A stretch of 5,788 nt of DNA from Parcubacteria group bacterium SW_4_49_11 (GTDB lineage Bacteria; Patescibacteriota; Minisyncoccia; SW-4-49-11), in contig PXOY01000008.1 in the NCBI GenBank assembly GCA_003021915.1, positions 1 through 5,788 of the forward strand, written 5' to 3'. Below the pieces are notes generated by a model. The model ran no database searches, was not told the origin of the DNA, and saw only the letters and a list, made by a program, of their open reading frames with translations. Within the stretch, counting starts at the first letter, position 1. Each line of letters begins with the position of its first letter. A program made the position numbers and the translations under genes. Shown in pieces: positions 5,598 through 5,788 of the stretch.

Positions 5598-5623
5598 TAT
5601 ATCACGCCCGAAGGGCGTATGTA
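5598..5623. repeat. GAA-loop hairpin, copy 2
   Basis: The inner stem ACGCCC (5604-5609) pairs perfectly with GGGCGT (5613-5618) around a GAA loop. A bulged C (5603) separates it from an outer stem TATAT (5598-5602) with ATGTA (5619-5623), including one G-T wobble. Its outer arm overlaps the inverted repeat at 5588-5603. Confidence 0.75.
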
Positions 5624-5630
5624 TCAATTG

Positions 5631-5656
5631 TGTATCGTATCCGAAGGATACATATA
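5631..5656. repeat. GAA-loop hairpin, copy 3
   Basis: The inner stem GTATCC (5637-5642) pairs perfectly with GGATAC (5646-5651) around a GAA loop. A bulged C (5636) separates it from an outer stem TGTAT (5631-5635) with ATATA (5652-5656), with one wobble. It follows copy 2 after 7 nt. Confidence 0.75.
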
Positions 5657-5709
5657 TCTTCCATTCCAAATACTAAATCCTATTCACTGTGGTAATTGGA
5701 AGGAGTTGA

Positions 5710-5788
5710 GGTGCTGTAGAGACGTTGTTTAATGAAGGTGTTAGAGATGTCGCTGAAGTAAATAAAGTTATTGATGATATACAACCAA
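5710..5788 (+). other. Open coding-like frame running off the right edge
   Basis: After an in-frame TGA (5707-5709), the frame from 5710 is open to the window end and reads GAVETLFNEGVRDVAEVNK then VIDDIQP. Many of its codons begin with G (GGT, GCT, GTA, GAG, GAA, GAT, GTC), a typical coding bias, and the peptide looks like a charged helix. There is no ATG; the only in-frame start-like codon is TTG at 5725. GGAAGGAG (5698-5705) lies upstream but 19 nt from that TTG. It may be the 5' end of a gene, a remnant, or chance. Elsewhere in 5672-5709 I see nothing. Confidence 0.25.

Larger units (their letters stand above)
5360..5603. repeat. Inverted repeat pair (16 bp, 15 matching) enclosing the candidate RNA
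   Basis: GATATATGGTTGTTGA (5360-5375) matches the reverse complement of 5588-5603 (GATATACGGTTGTTGA) in 15 of 16 positions. The two arms lie 212 nt apart, and each has a GAA-loop hairpin on its outer side (copies 1 and 2). The arrangement is therefore roughly mirror-symmetric around the promoter and RNA candidate, as in a small non-autonomous element or a repeat inserted twice in opposite orientation. The arms are separate; the full span is given only to show both. Confidence 0.6.
5395..5671. repeat. Second inverted repeat pair, ATTTGGAA(TA)TGGAA
   Basis: ATTTGGAATATGGAA (5395-5409) is matched on the opposite strand by 5659-5671, which read in reverse complement is ATTTGGAATGGAA, two bases shorter. 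Bases just outside are also similar (GGTTTAA versus GGATTTAGT). This pair interleaves with the pair at 5360/5588 instead of nesting in it, so the region is a mosaic of repeats, not one clean element. The span covers both arms. Confidence 0.45.

Overview
The window carries five protein-coding genes and two intergenic regions rich in repeats. Base composition is moderate. TGA works as a stop: two genes end in TGA at the length expected for their families, so a TGA-to-glycine code (Gracilibacteria/Absconditabacteria type) is unlikely. A type IV prepilin, a PolB-like stand-alone exonuclease, starts without Shine-Dalgarno sequences, and hairpin- and GCTAC-rich spacers together suggest a Patescibacteria/CPR-like bacterium. 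That placement is inference from general style; no marker gene is present.

Layout. Minus strand, right to left: a 705-residue fusion of a TVP38/TMEM64 (VTT) membrane domain with an FAD/NAD(P) disulfide-oxidoreductase-like domain (4713-2596); 5 nt later a 225-residue 3'-5' exonuclease-like protein (2590-1913); 48 nt later a CaCA-family cation exchanger (1864-884); a 326-bp repeat-rich gap; and a type IV prepilin-like protein (557 to beyond position 1). On the plus strand, diverging from the fusion gene, is a Nudix hydrolase of the ADP-ribose pyrophosphatase type (4837-5328). A 460-bp right-hand region (5329-5788) follows, with no complete gene.

The fusion and exonuclease genes are almost certainly one transcript, and the exchanger may belong to it. 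I see no single pathway linking the genes; membrane transport/redox and nucleotide/nucleic-acid housekeeping are mixed.

The most interesting material is non-coding. The right-hand region holds three hairpins that share a design (AT-rich outer stem, one bulged base, covarying inner stem closed by CC/GG, GAA loop) but differ in inner-stem sequence. Between them lies a candidate small RNA with a perfect TATAAT box, a hairpin burying AAGGAGG against CCTCCTT, and a terminator-like hairpin. A related cluster of hairpins (CC-TTC-GG on the plus strand) and further direct repeats fill the gap at 558-883. The Nudix gene seems to end inside one of these repeats, lacking the usual C-terminal helix.
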